A stretch of 8,162 bases of DNA from positions 1 through 8,162 of the forward strand of contig JAITSW010000205.1 of assembly GCA_031287505.1 (NCBI GenBank), read 5' to 3'. The notes below the pieces were generated by a model that made no database searches, was not told the DNA's origin, and saw nothing but the letters and a program-made list of their open reading frames with translations. A program made the translations under genes and the position numbers. Numbering within the stretch: the first letter of the stretch is position 1; every line of letters begins with the position of its first letter. Positions 1 to 6,274 of this stretch are shown here, piece by piece. The DNA comes from Propionibacteriaceae bacterium. Its GTDB lineage: Bacteria; Actinomycetota; Actinomycetes; Propionibacteriales; Propionibacteriaceae.

Positions 1-162
1 TGCCTGCGGGCCGCCCTTTTGTTGCCTGCGGGCCGCCCTTTTGTTGCCTGCGGGCCGCCCTTTTGTTGCCTGCGGGCCGCCCTTTTGTTGCCTGCGGGCC
101 GCCCTTTTGTTGCCTGCGGGCCGCCCTTTTGTTGTCGGCGGGCCGCCCTTTTGTTGTCGGCC
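1..162. repeat. 22-bp tandem repeat array (VNTR-like), seven copies plus a partial
   Basis: Six identical 22-bp units, each starting TGCCTGCGGGCC and ending CCCTTTTGT, run from 1 to 132. A seventh unit (133-154) differs at its start (TGTCGGCGGG), and a partial eighth (155-162) breaks off at TGTCGGCC. The array touches the left edge, so its true length is unknown. It ends 4 bp from the stop codon of the minus-strand CDF gene, so it would lie in that gene's 3' untranslated region. A reading frame can be drawn through it on the plus strand, but its protein is only the translated repeat and is not a credible gene. Divergence in the last units only is usual at the edge of an array that grows and shrinks by slippage. 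Confidence 0.97.
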
Positions 163-166
163 AACG

Positions 167-1072
167 TCACATCGGCTCAATGTGAACGAACGTGATCGCT
201 CCGGCCAGAGTCCGTCCGGCAACCGCTTCGACGGCATCGGCGAGATCGTGGCTGTGATCCACCGTCCACTCGCCGGGCACTGAAACTGTGGCATAGATGA
301 AACGCTGCCGTCCTGATTCGCGGGTGCGAAGCTGTGTCAGGGTTGCCTTTTCGTCAGCGCAGAGCTCCGCCACCGCCGCGGTGACCTTTTCGACATCCTC
401 AGGCGGCAAGGCGGCGTCGAGTAGCCCGACAAAGGAACGTCTGGCCAAACGAATTCCGGTAATCAAAATGTTTAGCCCGACAATAATGGCGATGATCGGA
501 TCGAGGATTATCCAGCCGGTGAGCATAACCAGCCCGATACCCACCAGCACTCCCACCGAGGTGACAACATCGGTGAGCAGATGTTTGCCGTCCGCCTCTA
601 GAGTTATCGAGCGGGTTTTCTTGCCGGTTTGCAACAGGTAGTATCCGACGCCCAGATTTATCAGGGACGCGCTTAGCGAGAGCGCCAAGCCCCAACTCAG
701 GTGCTCCAATTCGGAAGGCTCGATTAGCCGCCAAACAGCTCCGTAAATGATGCTGCCCGCAGCGATGAGAATCATCATGCCTTCCGCGCCCGCCGAGAGG
801 TATTCGGCCTTGCCATGACCGAAATCATGATTGTGGTCGGCTGGCCGCGAGGCCACCCGCATCGCCCACAGCGCCACAAAAGCAGCCACCAGGTTTACCG
901 TGGATTCCAGGGCGTCAGACCATAGTCCGACCGAGTTGGTCAGCCAAGCGGCAATGACCTTGACAGACAGCGTAATAAGGGCGGCGGCCACTGAAAGCCA
1001 TAGAAATTTACTCAGATTCGGCTGGGCGGTACCTGATTGCATTGGACAAGGGTAACACCCGCCCTTCGCCAT
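167..1072 (-). CDS. Cation diffusion facilitator (CDF) family metal transporter
   Basis: A 301-residue inner-membrane protein of the CDF family, which exports divalent cations such as Zn2+, Fe2+, Mn2+ or Cd2+ in exchange for protons. The N-terminal two thirds carry about six hydrophobic segments (first about 24-44). The loop after TM2 has the family signature FGHGKAEYL (84-92). In TM5 the metal-site pattern is intact, with D161, H164 and D168 in DGKHLLTD. The last 90 residues form the soluble CDF dimerisation domain, with DHSHD near 252-256 and HIEP at 297-300. The TM2 site reads SDALESTVN, so E56 and N60 stand where many members have His/Asp and Asp. I recall a bacterial CDF subgroup with this DALES..N form, and its metal is not evident from sequence. 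The start is uncertain. ATG at 1072 and an in-frame ATG at 1042 both lack a Shine-Dalgarno; the shorter form (291 residues) matches usual N-termini better. Confidence 0.93.
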   Translation of the reverse strand: MAKGGCYPCPMQSGTAQPNLSKFLWLSVAAALITLSVKVIAAWLTNSVGLWSDALESTVNLVAAFVALWAMRVASRPADHNHDFGHGKAEYLSAGAEGMMILIAAGSIIYGAVWRLIEPSELEHLSWGLALSLSASLINLGVGYYLLQTGKKTRSITLEADGKHLLTDVVTSVGVLVGIGLVMLTGWIILDPIIAIIVGLNILITGIRLARRSFVGLLDAALPPEDVEKVTAAVAELCADEKATLTQLRTRESGRQRFIYATVSVPGEWTVDHSHDLADAVEAVAGRTLAGAITFVHIEPM

Positions 1073-1101
1073 TTAAGGGTCGGCTTGGAATCTCTCCATC
1101 G

Positions 1102-1114
1102 GACAAGTTGTCAA
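1102..1114 (-). promoter_or_regulatory. Possible -35 element overlapping an inverted repeat upstream of the CDF gene
   Basis: On the minus strand a perfect TTGACA (1109-1114) lies about 37 bp before the CDF ATG. It overlaps the odd palindrome GACAAGTTGTC (1102-1112). This would suit a promoter with an operator on its -35 region, as for metal-responsive repressors. No convincing -10 lies at 16-18 bp spacing (the best candidate is ATTCCA at 1086-1091), so the promoter call is weak. The palindrome itself is exact. Confidence 0.3.
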
Positions 1115-1163
1115 GTGAGGCTGAAGCTGATTTAAAGCGACGCTTCTCTAACAGCGTTTCCCC

Positions 1164-1176
1164 AGCCGGTTCGGCT
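1164..1176 (-). other. Short hairpin at the stop codon of the proline-rich membrane-protein gene
   Basis: AGCCG (1164-1168) and CGGCT (1172-1176) form a 5-bp stem with a 3-nt loop that includes two bases of the TAG stop. There is no U-rich tract after it in the minus-strand direction, so it is at most a weak terminator or a transcript-end stabiliser. Confidence 0.3.
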
Positions 1177-2248
1177 ATCGTCCGTCAGGGCGTTCGCGAG
1201 CCGCTAGAGCGCGGTAAATGATAAACGGAATTACCCAGAATTCGATGCGGCAAATCCACAGGGCTGCGGCGTTCAGAGCGTCCAAAACCCAGGACATCTG
1301 AAAACTAAACGACCACACTAAGGCTCCCGCCCCAGCGAGGGCGATAATAATTGCCCCGACGATGTAGGCGGTTCTGATTTGTGCGGGACGGTAGCGAATC
1401 CGGCTGGAGAGAACGAACGAGAGAATGAACATCAGCGCCGAAAAAGGTTCCAGCATTCCCCCCACGAAGATTGCGACCATCACGCCGGGTGTGGCTACCT
1501 CGAGGACCTTTTGGACGGTCACCTTCTTGTGTTGCCGAGGCGGCTGCGAGTATCCCGGGCCAAACCAACCCGGTGTGCCGGGTGCGGGGTAGCCGGGCGG
1601 CGGAACATTAAACGGCGCGTTTCCATATGGAGCCCCGGGAGGCACTTGCCCATAGGGGATCTGCCCATCGGGAAGTAGATACCCTTGGGCGGGCGGCTTC
1701 GGCTCATGAGCCCGCGTGTCGCTAGGAGGGTAAACCGGGTAAGCCGGAGCCAGATAGTCGGGGGGTAACTGCTGCGCGTTGGCTACCGGGTCAAACGGCA
1801 GATAGTCGGGAGGGTTATCCAGGACGAGTTGGGCTGGCGCATTTGCCCTGGCGGCGATACTGATTGGCGCTCGCGGGTTGAAACCGGAGCCCCGGGTGTT
1901 GCCAAATTCTTCGAGTGGCTTGTGAGATTCAAATGGCGTCGTCTCAGCGCCGCCGAGCCCCAAGCTCCCTCCTTGGCCAAACCCGGACGTCATAATTGCG
2001 GCGACCACCTCAAAAGGCGCGCTGGCGTCCCGCTCAGCGCTCTTCGGCGGGCCGAAATCACTCAAAGGACGCTGTCCGCCGTCTGCGGCATCAAAGGTGG
2101 GGCGCTCGGCAGGCAGCTCCAAAACTGCCACGGCGCTCGCCATATCCGGCTTCTTAGCTTCGGCTGTCAGCGGCGGCACATCGGCGGGTTCGTAGCTTTC
2201 GGGACGCTCTATCGGGGCGTATTCCGGTCCGTCTTGCCATGTCGCCAT
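1175..2248 (-). CDS. Proline-rich protein with C-terminal membrane domain, function unknown
   Basis: I do not recognise a named family. The 357-residue protein has three parts. Residues 1 to about 130 are acidic, disordered-looking and rich in Pro, Ala and Glu, with no signal peptide. Residues about 139-227 are very rich in Pro, Tyr and Gly, with PPDYL twice and strings such as VPPPGYPAPGTPGW. After the basic stretch RQHKK (228-232) come about three hydrophobic segments, near 240-262, 272-294 and 303-326, ending in a short basic tail. Cytoplasmic Pro/Tyr-rich arms on small membrane domains are common in actinobacteria, where they often serve as interaction surfaces; a role here is inference only. 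ATG at 2248 is preferred because AGGG lies 5 bp upstream; a TTG at 2293 could add 15 residues but looks poor. The region shared with csp (2249-2355) must hold divergent promoters. Confidence 0.85.
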   Translation of the reverse strand: MATWQDGPEYAPIERPESYEPADVPPLTAEAKKPDMASAVAVLELPAERPTFDAADGGQRPLSDFGPPKSAERDASAPFEVVAAIMTSGFGQGGSLGLGGAETTPFESHKPLEEFGNTRGSGFNPRAPISIAARANAPAQLVLDNPPDYLPFDPVANAQQLPPDYLAPAYPVYPPSDTRAHEPKPPAQGYLLPDGQIPYGQVPPGAPYGNAPFNVPPPGYPAPGTPGWFGPGYSQPPRQHKKVTVQKVLEVATPGVMVAIFVGGMLEPFSALMFILSFVLSSRIRYRPAQIRTAYIVGAIIIALAGAGALVWSFSFQMSWVLDALNAAALWICRIEFWVIPFIIYRALAARERPDGR

Positions 2249-2344
2249 GAGCCCTAGTCTATTCCCCGGCACATCTGAGACCCAATCTCGCAAAGGAATG
2301 CGTGCCGAATCCTTCCCGATGAACTACGCTTGGCGTACATATGC

Positions 2345-2353
2345 AAGGAGGAG
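2345..2353 (+). promoter_or_regulatory. Ribosome binding site that fixes the csp start
   Basis: AAGGAGGAG lies just before ATG 2356, with 4 bp from the GGAGG core to the start. It overlaps the alternative in-frame ATG at 2341, which therefore cannot be the main start. It is one of the two strongest Shine-Dalgarno sequences in the window, consistent with a highly expressed protein. Confidence 0.85.
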
Positions 2354-2355
2354 AC

Positions 2356-2742
2356 ATGCCTACTGGTCGCGTGCGCTTTTGGGACGCTGAGAAGGGTTTC
2401 GGCTTCTTATCGAAAGATGAGGGTGGAGACGACGTGTATGTCCGCGTGGCAGCGCTGCCTGCGGGTGTGACTACCCTTAAGCGCGGTCAAAAGGTCGAAT
2501 TCGGCGTCGTCGACGGCAAGCGCGGCGAGCAAGCGCTCTCGGTGGTGTTGCTAGACACGCCGCCGTCGCTGTCAAAAGCCCAACGCAAATCTACCGAGCA
2601 GATGTCTCTTATCGTTGAAGATCTGATCAAGATGCTCGATTCCATCGGCAACAGCTACAAGCGGGGACGCTACCCAGATTCCAAGATCTCGGAGAAGACC
2701 GCGTCCGTGCTCCGCGCCGTTGCCGACGAGCTGGAGTTGTGA
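2356..2742 (+). CDS. Cold-shock domain protein, long actinobacterial form
   Basis: This 128-residue protein joins an N-terminal cold-shock domain (about 1-66) to an extra C-terminal region of about 60 residues. Cold-shock domains are OB folds that bind single-stranded RNA and DNA and act as RNA chaperones in the cytoplasm. RNP1 is clear as KGFGFLS (13-19). The RNP2 position reads DVYVRVAAL (26-34), with Arg where short CspA proteins have His; as I recall, Arg is also found in the mycobacterial long form. Ordinary CspA proteins have about 67 residues. The tail, with LIKMLDSI and YKRGRYPD followed by a helical end, resembles actinobacterial long-form proteins such as M. tuberculosis CspB. The ATG is chosen from the strong ribosome binding site 4 bp upstream. 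The next gene starts 2 bp after the stop, so the two are almost certainly co-transcribed. Confidence 0.93.
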   Translation: MPTGRVRFWDAEKGFGFLSKDEGGDDVYVRVAALPAGVTTLKRGQKVEFGVVDGKRGEQALSVVLLDTPPSLSKAQRKSTEQMSLIVEDLIKMLDSIGNSYKRGRYPDSKISEKTASVLRAVADELEL

Positions 2743-2744
2743 GG

Positions 2745-3515
2745 ATGGCCGCAACCCTAGTGGTGGACAAAGCCTGTGCCGAGGCCGTAGAACTGGCTCA
2801 GGCGGCTGCAATCCGCCGTAGCGGAGTGTTTGGCGTGGGCGACCACATCAAGGTCGAGCCCGAAGATGTCCGGGTCGCAACGCACTACTTTGAGTGCACC
2901 CATCCTGGCTATCCCGGCTGGACGTGGGCTATCACCGTGGCCAGGGCTTCCCGGGCACGCGTGGTGACGGTTAATGAGATTGCCCTAATCCCCGGCGAGA
3001 CGGCTTTCATCGGCCCCGACTGGGTTCCGTGGAGTGACCGGATCGAAATCGGCGACCTGACTCCCGGCATGCTGCACCCGGCAGCCGACGATGACCCGCG
3101 CCTTGAGCCGGGCTTTACCGGCGGCGAGCACAACATCGATGTTGAACCGGCGGAAATGTCGCAGATTCGGGCATTGATCGCCGAGCTGGGTTTGGGACGC
3201 GAGCGCGTGCTTTCTTTGGAAGGTCACGACGAAGCCGCCGAACGTTGGGAGTCTTCGGCTGGCGGCCCGGGCAATCCCATGACGCACCAAGCTCCGGCTC
3301 TGTGCAATAGCTGTGGCTTCTTTATCTCGCTGGCTGGACGCCTAGGCACCTATTTCGGCGTTTGCGCAAATAGGTATTCTCCGCAAGACGGTGAAGTTGT
3401 GACTCGCGACCACGGCTGCGGCGGCCACTCCGACGCCCCGGATGCCCGGGCTCTGTCGGCCTCGAAAGTCCCGATCTGGGATACTGCCACTACCGATAAC
3501 GCGCTGTTCGATTAA
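2745..3515 (+). CDS. DUF3027 domain-containing protein
   Basis: A 256-residue soluble protein matching, from memory, the actinobacterial family DUF3027, whose biochemical role is unknown. The core has a Trp-rich stretch, HPGYPGWTWAITVAR (53-67), then PDWVPWSDRI (91-100) and GDLTPGMLHP (103-112). A C-terminal segment has CNSC (187-190), FGVCANR (204-210) and DHGCGGHS (222-229). Cys187, Cys190, Cys207, Cys225 and nearby His residues could form a metal site, which is inference. ATG 2745 is chosen because GGAG (2733-2736), inside the csp reading frame, is 8 bp upstream. GTG 2739 overlaps the csp stop and would add two residues, but its spacing is too short. The gene is probably translationally coupled to csp, and the two occur as neighbours elsewhere in actinobacteria. 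Its stop overlaps the convergent DUF2530 stop. Confidence 0.9.
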   Translation: MAATLVVDKACAEAVELAQAAAIRRSGVFGVGDHIKVEPEDVRVATHYFECTHPGYPGWTWAITVARASRARVVTVNEIALIPGETAFIGPDWVPWSDRIEIGDLTPGMLHPAADDDPRLEPGFTGGEHNIDVEPAEMSQIRALIAELGLGRERVLSLEGHDEAAERWESSAGGPGNPMTHQAPALCNSCGFFISLAGRLGTYFGVCANRYSPQDGEVVTRDHGCGGHSDAPDARALSASKVPIWDTATTDNALFD

Positions 3516-3817
3516 CTCTGTTCTTCGGCGGCATGGTCGTCTGCGGGCATGTTTTCGGGTGCTTTAGAACGATTGCGGAGATGCCCGCGATAGGTCACGC
3601 CCATGCCGATGAGCCCCATTGCAAAGCCGGTGAGCGTCACCGCCTCGACCCAGGAGTAGCCGATCTCGGCCAGCCACTGGCGTTCTACCAGGCAAATGAC
3701 CCAAGCCAGCGCAAACAGCAGCGTCCCGACGCTTGTCACAGCGATGCCGTCCGGGTCGAGGGCGCGAACGGACGCTTGCCGCAGCAACGGCTTTTGACGA
3801 CGATCAGAGATGGACAT
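3512..3817 (-). CDS. DUF2530 domain-containing small membrane protein
   Basis: A 101-residue protein with two hydrophobic segments, about 29-44 (starting TSVGTLLFALAWVI) and about 60-78 (AVTLTGFAMGLIGMGV), followed by a charged tail ending in HAAEEQS. The segment RALDPDGIAVTSVGT before TM1 and the spacing of the two helices match, from memory, the actinobacterial family DUF2530, which has no known function and is often found beside DUF3027. ATG 3817 is chosen; a GTG at 3838 would add seven residues. Neither has a Shine-Dalgarno, so the message may be leaderless or nearly so. The gene converges on DUF3027, with TAA codons on both strands sharing TTAA at 3512-3515. It is divergent from the permease, with only 39 bp between the start codons for both promoters. 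Confidence 0.82.
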   Translation of the reverse strand: MSISDRRQKPLLRQASVRALDPDGIAVTSVGTLLFALAWVICLVERQWLAEIGYSWVEAVTLTGFAMGLIGMGVTYRGHLRNRSKAPENMPADDHAAEEQS

Positions 3818-3856
3818 GAGACTAGATAGCTTAGCCACATCGTTAGGATTTCACCT

Positions 3857-5323
3857 ATGACAAACCCTGTTACCTCCAAGTCCGCCTCAGGTCTAGACGG
3901 ATGGTTTGAGCTCACCAAGCGTGGCTCCACTATTGGCCGAGAAATCCGCGGCGGTCTCGTAACGTTTTTTACGATGGCTTACATCATCGTTCTCAACCCC
4001 ATAATCATCGGCACCCAAGCCGACAAAGACGGCAACTTGATCTCCGGCTTGCCAATAGCCGATTCGGCGAATATCGGCATCACCATGGGCATGGTTGCAG
4101 CAGCTACCGCGCTTATCGCCGGCGTGCTTACCATCCTTATGGGAGCCTATGCCCGCTTCCCGCTGGCCTTAGCCACCGGCTTAGGTTTGAACTCTATGCT
4201 TGCCTACACCATCGTCCCCTCGATGACTTGGCCACAGGCAAATGGGTTGATCTTCTGGGAAGGCGTAGTCATCCTGATCTTGGTGTTCACCGGCTTCCGG
4301 AAGGCTGTTTTCAACGCGGTGCCACGTGCGCTGCGCTCGGCTATTTCAGTTGGAATCGGACTTTTTATTGCCTTTATCGGCTTGTACGACGCGGGCGTTG
4401 TCCGCCAGGATCCCTCCGGGGGTACCCCAACTGCGCTTGGTATTGGCAATTTGCTGAAGGGGTGGCCGATTGCCATCTTCCTGATCGGTTTTGGCATAAC
4501 CGTCCTTCTGTACGTCTTGAAGGTCAAGGGTGCCATTCTGATTTCAATCATCTTTTCCACGGTTATCGCCATCATCGTTCAGTACTCCTTGTCTTTGGGA
4601 ACGGTTACGGGCGGCGATCCAACTGGCTGGAAGCTGAATGTGCCCTTCTTCGCGGGGTTCCAGGCTCCTGATTTGGGCTTACTTGGCCGTATCGACTTCA
4701 TTGGCGCCTTTGCTGCTGGCCCGCAGGCGTGGCTTTCGATCATAATGTTGATCTTTTCGCTGCTCCTGGCCGATTTCTTCGACACCATGGGCACTATCGT
4801 GGCCGTCGGCGCCGAAGGGGGGCTTTTGGACGATAAAGGCAATGTGCCGCACACCCAAGAGGTTCTTGTCGTCGACTCCATCGGCGCTATTGCCGGCGGC
4901 TTGGGCTCGGTTTCTTCAAACACCTCTTATGTTGAATCCGCTGCCGGCGTGGGTGACGGCGCCCGTACCGGTATCGCCTCTATCGTCACCGGTATCGCCT
5001 TCTTGCTGGCCATTGTGCTCTCGCCGTTTATCAATATGGTTCCCTCGGAAGCGGCTGCTCCGGCGCTCTTCTTTGTGGGCTTTTTGATGATGGCCCAGGT
5101 GGTTGAGATTAAGTGGGACGATCCGGAAGAGGCTATCCCAGCCTTTTTGACGATCTCGCTGATGCCGTTCGCATATTCGATCACCACCGGCATCGGCGCC
5201 GGCTTTGTCAGCTACGTGCTGATCAAGGCTGTGCGTGGCAAGGCCAGGGAACTGCACCCCCTCCTTTGGGTGGTTGCCGCAGCCTTCCTGCTCTACTTCC
5301 TGCGCGGGGTTCTTCCCGTATAG
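3857..5323 (+). CDS. NCS2 family purine permease, AzgA-like (adenine/guanine/hypoxanthine type)
   Basis: A 488-residue polytopic inner-membrane protein of the AzgA branch of nucleobase-cation symporters, which take up adenine, guanine or hypoxanthine with protons. The family landmarks appear in order: TFFTMAYIIVLNP (36-48), FPLALATGLGLNS (101-113), the segment SAISVGIGLFIAFIGLYDAG (161-180), the buried acidic site LLLADFFDTMGT (302-313), and NTSYVESAAGVGDGARTG (355-372). Length and about a dozen hydrophobic segments fit the family. The TSYVESAAG stretch and D309 lie in the region that forms the purine site in this fold. Exact substrate cannot be assigned. The start ATG has AGGA 8 bp upstream and follows the divergent DUF2530 gene. 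A strong hairpin follows 6 bp after the stop, so the gene is probably transcribed alone. Confidence 0.94.
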   Translation: MTNPVTSKSASGLDGWFELTKRGSTIGREIRGGLVTFFTMAYIIVLNPIIIGTQADKDGNLISGLPIADSANIGITMGMVAAATALIAGVLTILMGAYARFPLALATGLGLNSMLAYTIVPSMTWPQANGLIFWEGVVILILVFTGFRKAVFNAVPRALRSAISVGIGLFIAFIGLYDAGVVRQDPSGGTPTALGIGNLLKGWPIAIFLIGFGITVLLYVLKVKGAILISIIFSTVIAIIVQYSLSLGTVTGGDPTGWKLNVPFFAGFQAPDLGLLGRIDFIGAFAAGPQAWLSIIMLIFSLLLADFFDTMGTIVAVGAEGGLLDDKGNVPHTQEVLVVDSIGAIAGGLGSVSSNTSYVESAAGVGDGARTGIASIVTGIAFLLAIVLSPFINMVPSEAAAPALFFVGFLMMAQVVEIKWDDPEEAIPAFLTISLMPFAYSITTGIGAGFVSYVLIKAVRGKARELHPLLWVVAAAFLLYFLRGVLPV

Positions 5324-5329
5324 GCAACC

Positions 5330-5368
5330 CGCAAGAGCGGCCCGGGGGAACCTTTGGCCGCTCTTGCG
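5330..5368 (+). terminator. Hairpin terminator after the purine permease
   Basis: CGCAAGAGCGGCC (5330-5342) pairs perfectly over 13 bp with GGCCGCTCTTGCG (5356-5368) across a 13-nt loop. It starts 6 bp after the stop. The trailing sequence TTGTTCG is only mildly U-rich, which is usual for actinobacterial terminators. The exact stem makes it the clearest terminator in the window. Confidence 0.8.
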
Positions 5369-5421
5369 TTGTTCGCAGCCTTCGTCATTTTGCGCAGGCC
5401 ACTCTTTGGTAGGCTCTGGTC

Positions 5422-5757
5422 ATGAGTTTTCTCGGCCAACGGGTTGGCGCCGCTGTTTTTGTGGCGCTGCTGTTGGCCTTCAGTCCCGCAGTTTCAGCCT
5501 TTGCCCAGACGCCGTCTCCGATTTCGCCGGCTCCTTCGCTGTCGGAGGAATCTGTCGTCCCCAGCGGTTCGCCGTCCGGCGCTGTTTCGAGTTCCCCCGC
5601 CAGTGCGACTCCAGGCGATTCGGAAGCAGATTTGCCCGACGACTTTCTTGATTCCCCCGATAAGGCAACGGATGACTCTCGCACCTTTATCGCCATTGGC
5701 GTCGGGGTAGGTGTGGCCGTAATAGCCGGCATAGTTGTATTCGCCGTCAAGAAGTAA
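5422..5757 (+). CDS. Small secreted or membrane-anchored Ser/Pro-rich protein, function unknown
   Basis: This 111-residue protein resembles a miniature type I membrane protein. A hydrophobic signal-like segment (8-20, AVFVALLLAFSP) is followed by a plausible signal peptidase site after AFA (26-28). Residues 29-65 are dominated by Ser, Pro and Ala and look unstructured, and 66-86 are acidic (DLPDDFLDSPDKATDD). A second hydrophobic segment (88-109, glycine/valine-rich) ends in two lysines, the charge pattern of a membrane anchor facing the cytoplasm. There is no LPxTG sorting signal. I do not recognise a family. The start ATG has only a weak AGG about 8 bp upstream. It lies alone between the permease terminator and the thioredoxin. 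Codon choice resembles the neighbours, so it is probably a real gene. Confidence 0.72.
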   Translation: MSFLGQRVGAAVFVALLLAFSPAVSAFAQTPSPISPAPSLSEESVVPSGSPSGAVSSSPASATPGDSEADLPDDFLDSPDKATDDSRTFIAIGVGVGVAVIAGIVVFAVKK

Positions 5758-5891
5758 AGCGGACGCCCATTTCGGGTTCTTCTCACGTCGTCCCGGGTCT
5801 GATCTGGAATCTCGCTCCCAGCCCTTGATGAGGGGAAGTGCGCTGGCGAGGCCGGTTTTTGAAAGAAGTAGACTTAGGTGCCGGAACCATT

Positions 5892-5898
5892 GAGGAGG
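5892..5898 (+). promoter_or_regulatory. Ribosome binding site of the thioredoxin gene
   Basis: GAGGAGG lies 4 bp before ATG 5903 and supports that start. The 145 bp between the previous stop (5757) and this ATG contain no other gene and no promoter that I could place with confidence. Confidence 0.8.
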
Positions 5899-5902
5899 AA
5901 AT

Positions 5903-6274
5903 ATGGGTACTACCGCGCTGACTGGGCGAGAATTTGACGGCGCAGTCAAGGATGGCATCGTATTTGTGGACTTTTGGGCAGGTTGGTGCGGCCCGTGTCG
6001 AACCTTCTCACCGATTTTTGAGTCTGTGTCGGAGGCCAACCCCGACATCACTTGGGCAAAGGTCGACACGCAAGTCGAGCAAGAGCTTGCCGACGCGCTT
6101 GATATCCAATCCATCCCGACACTGATGATCTTCCGCGAGGGTTACCTGGTCTATCGCCATCCGGGCGTGCTGGATGCCTCGCAGCTGCAAGAGTTGGTTA
6201 AGCAGGTCAAAGAGGTCGACATGGATAAGGTGCGGGCTGCCGCAGACCAGGCAGAAGCCGACCTAGACGCTTAG
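5903..6274 (+). CDS. trxA: Thioredoxin
   Basis: A 123-residue cytoplasmic thioredoxin, a disulfide reductase kept reduced by thioredoxin reductase. The redox site is the classical WCGPC (28-32) in FWAGWCGPC, with D23 at the position of the buried Asp. The cis-proline is P72 in SIPTLMIF. These are canonical features, so an active enzyme is expected. The fold ends near residue 105; the remaining acidic helical tail (about 105-123, ending EADLDA) makes it slightly longer than E. coli thioredoxin. The start is set by GAGGAGG. The oddity lies at the 3' end: the final codons plus stop and following bases recur at 6317-6352 and 6402-6433, the second copy still coding EADLDA then stop. The gene converges on tRNA-Arg, and no clear hairpin terminator follows. 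Confidence 0.94.
   Translation: MGTTALTGREFDGAVKDGIVFVDFWAGWCGPCRTFSPIFESVSEANPDITWAKVDTQVEQELADALDIQSIPTLMIFREGYLVYRHPGVLDASQLQELVKQVKEVDMDKVRAAADQAEADLDA

Noticed and set aside
41..283. 80-aa plus-strand reading frame across the left repeat
   Set aside because: Its protein is mostly the translated 22-bp repeat, and it runs antisense into the well-supported CDF gene.
2249..2293. Longer TTG start for the proline-rich membrane protein
   Set aside because: The TTG has no ribosome binding site, and the extra 15 residues do not resemble the rest; ATG 2248 has AGGG upstream.
2341..2355. ATG 2341 as the csp start
   Set aside because: It lies before the strong AAGGAGGAG, which clearly serves ATG 2356, where the cold-shock domain begins as usual.
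3794..3828. Permease promoter with TTGACG (3794-3799) and TAGATA (3823-3828)
   Set aside because: The 23-bp spacing is too long for a sigma-70-type promoter.
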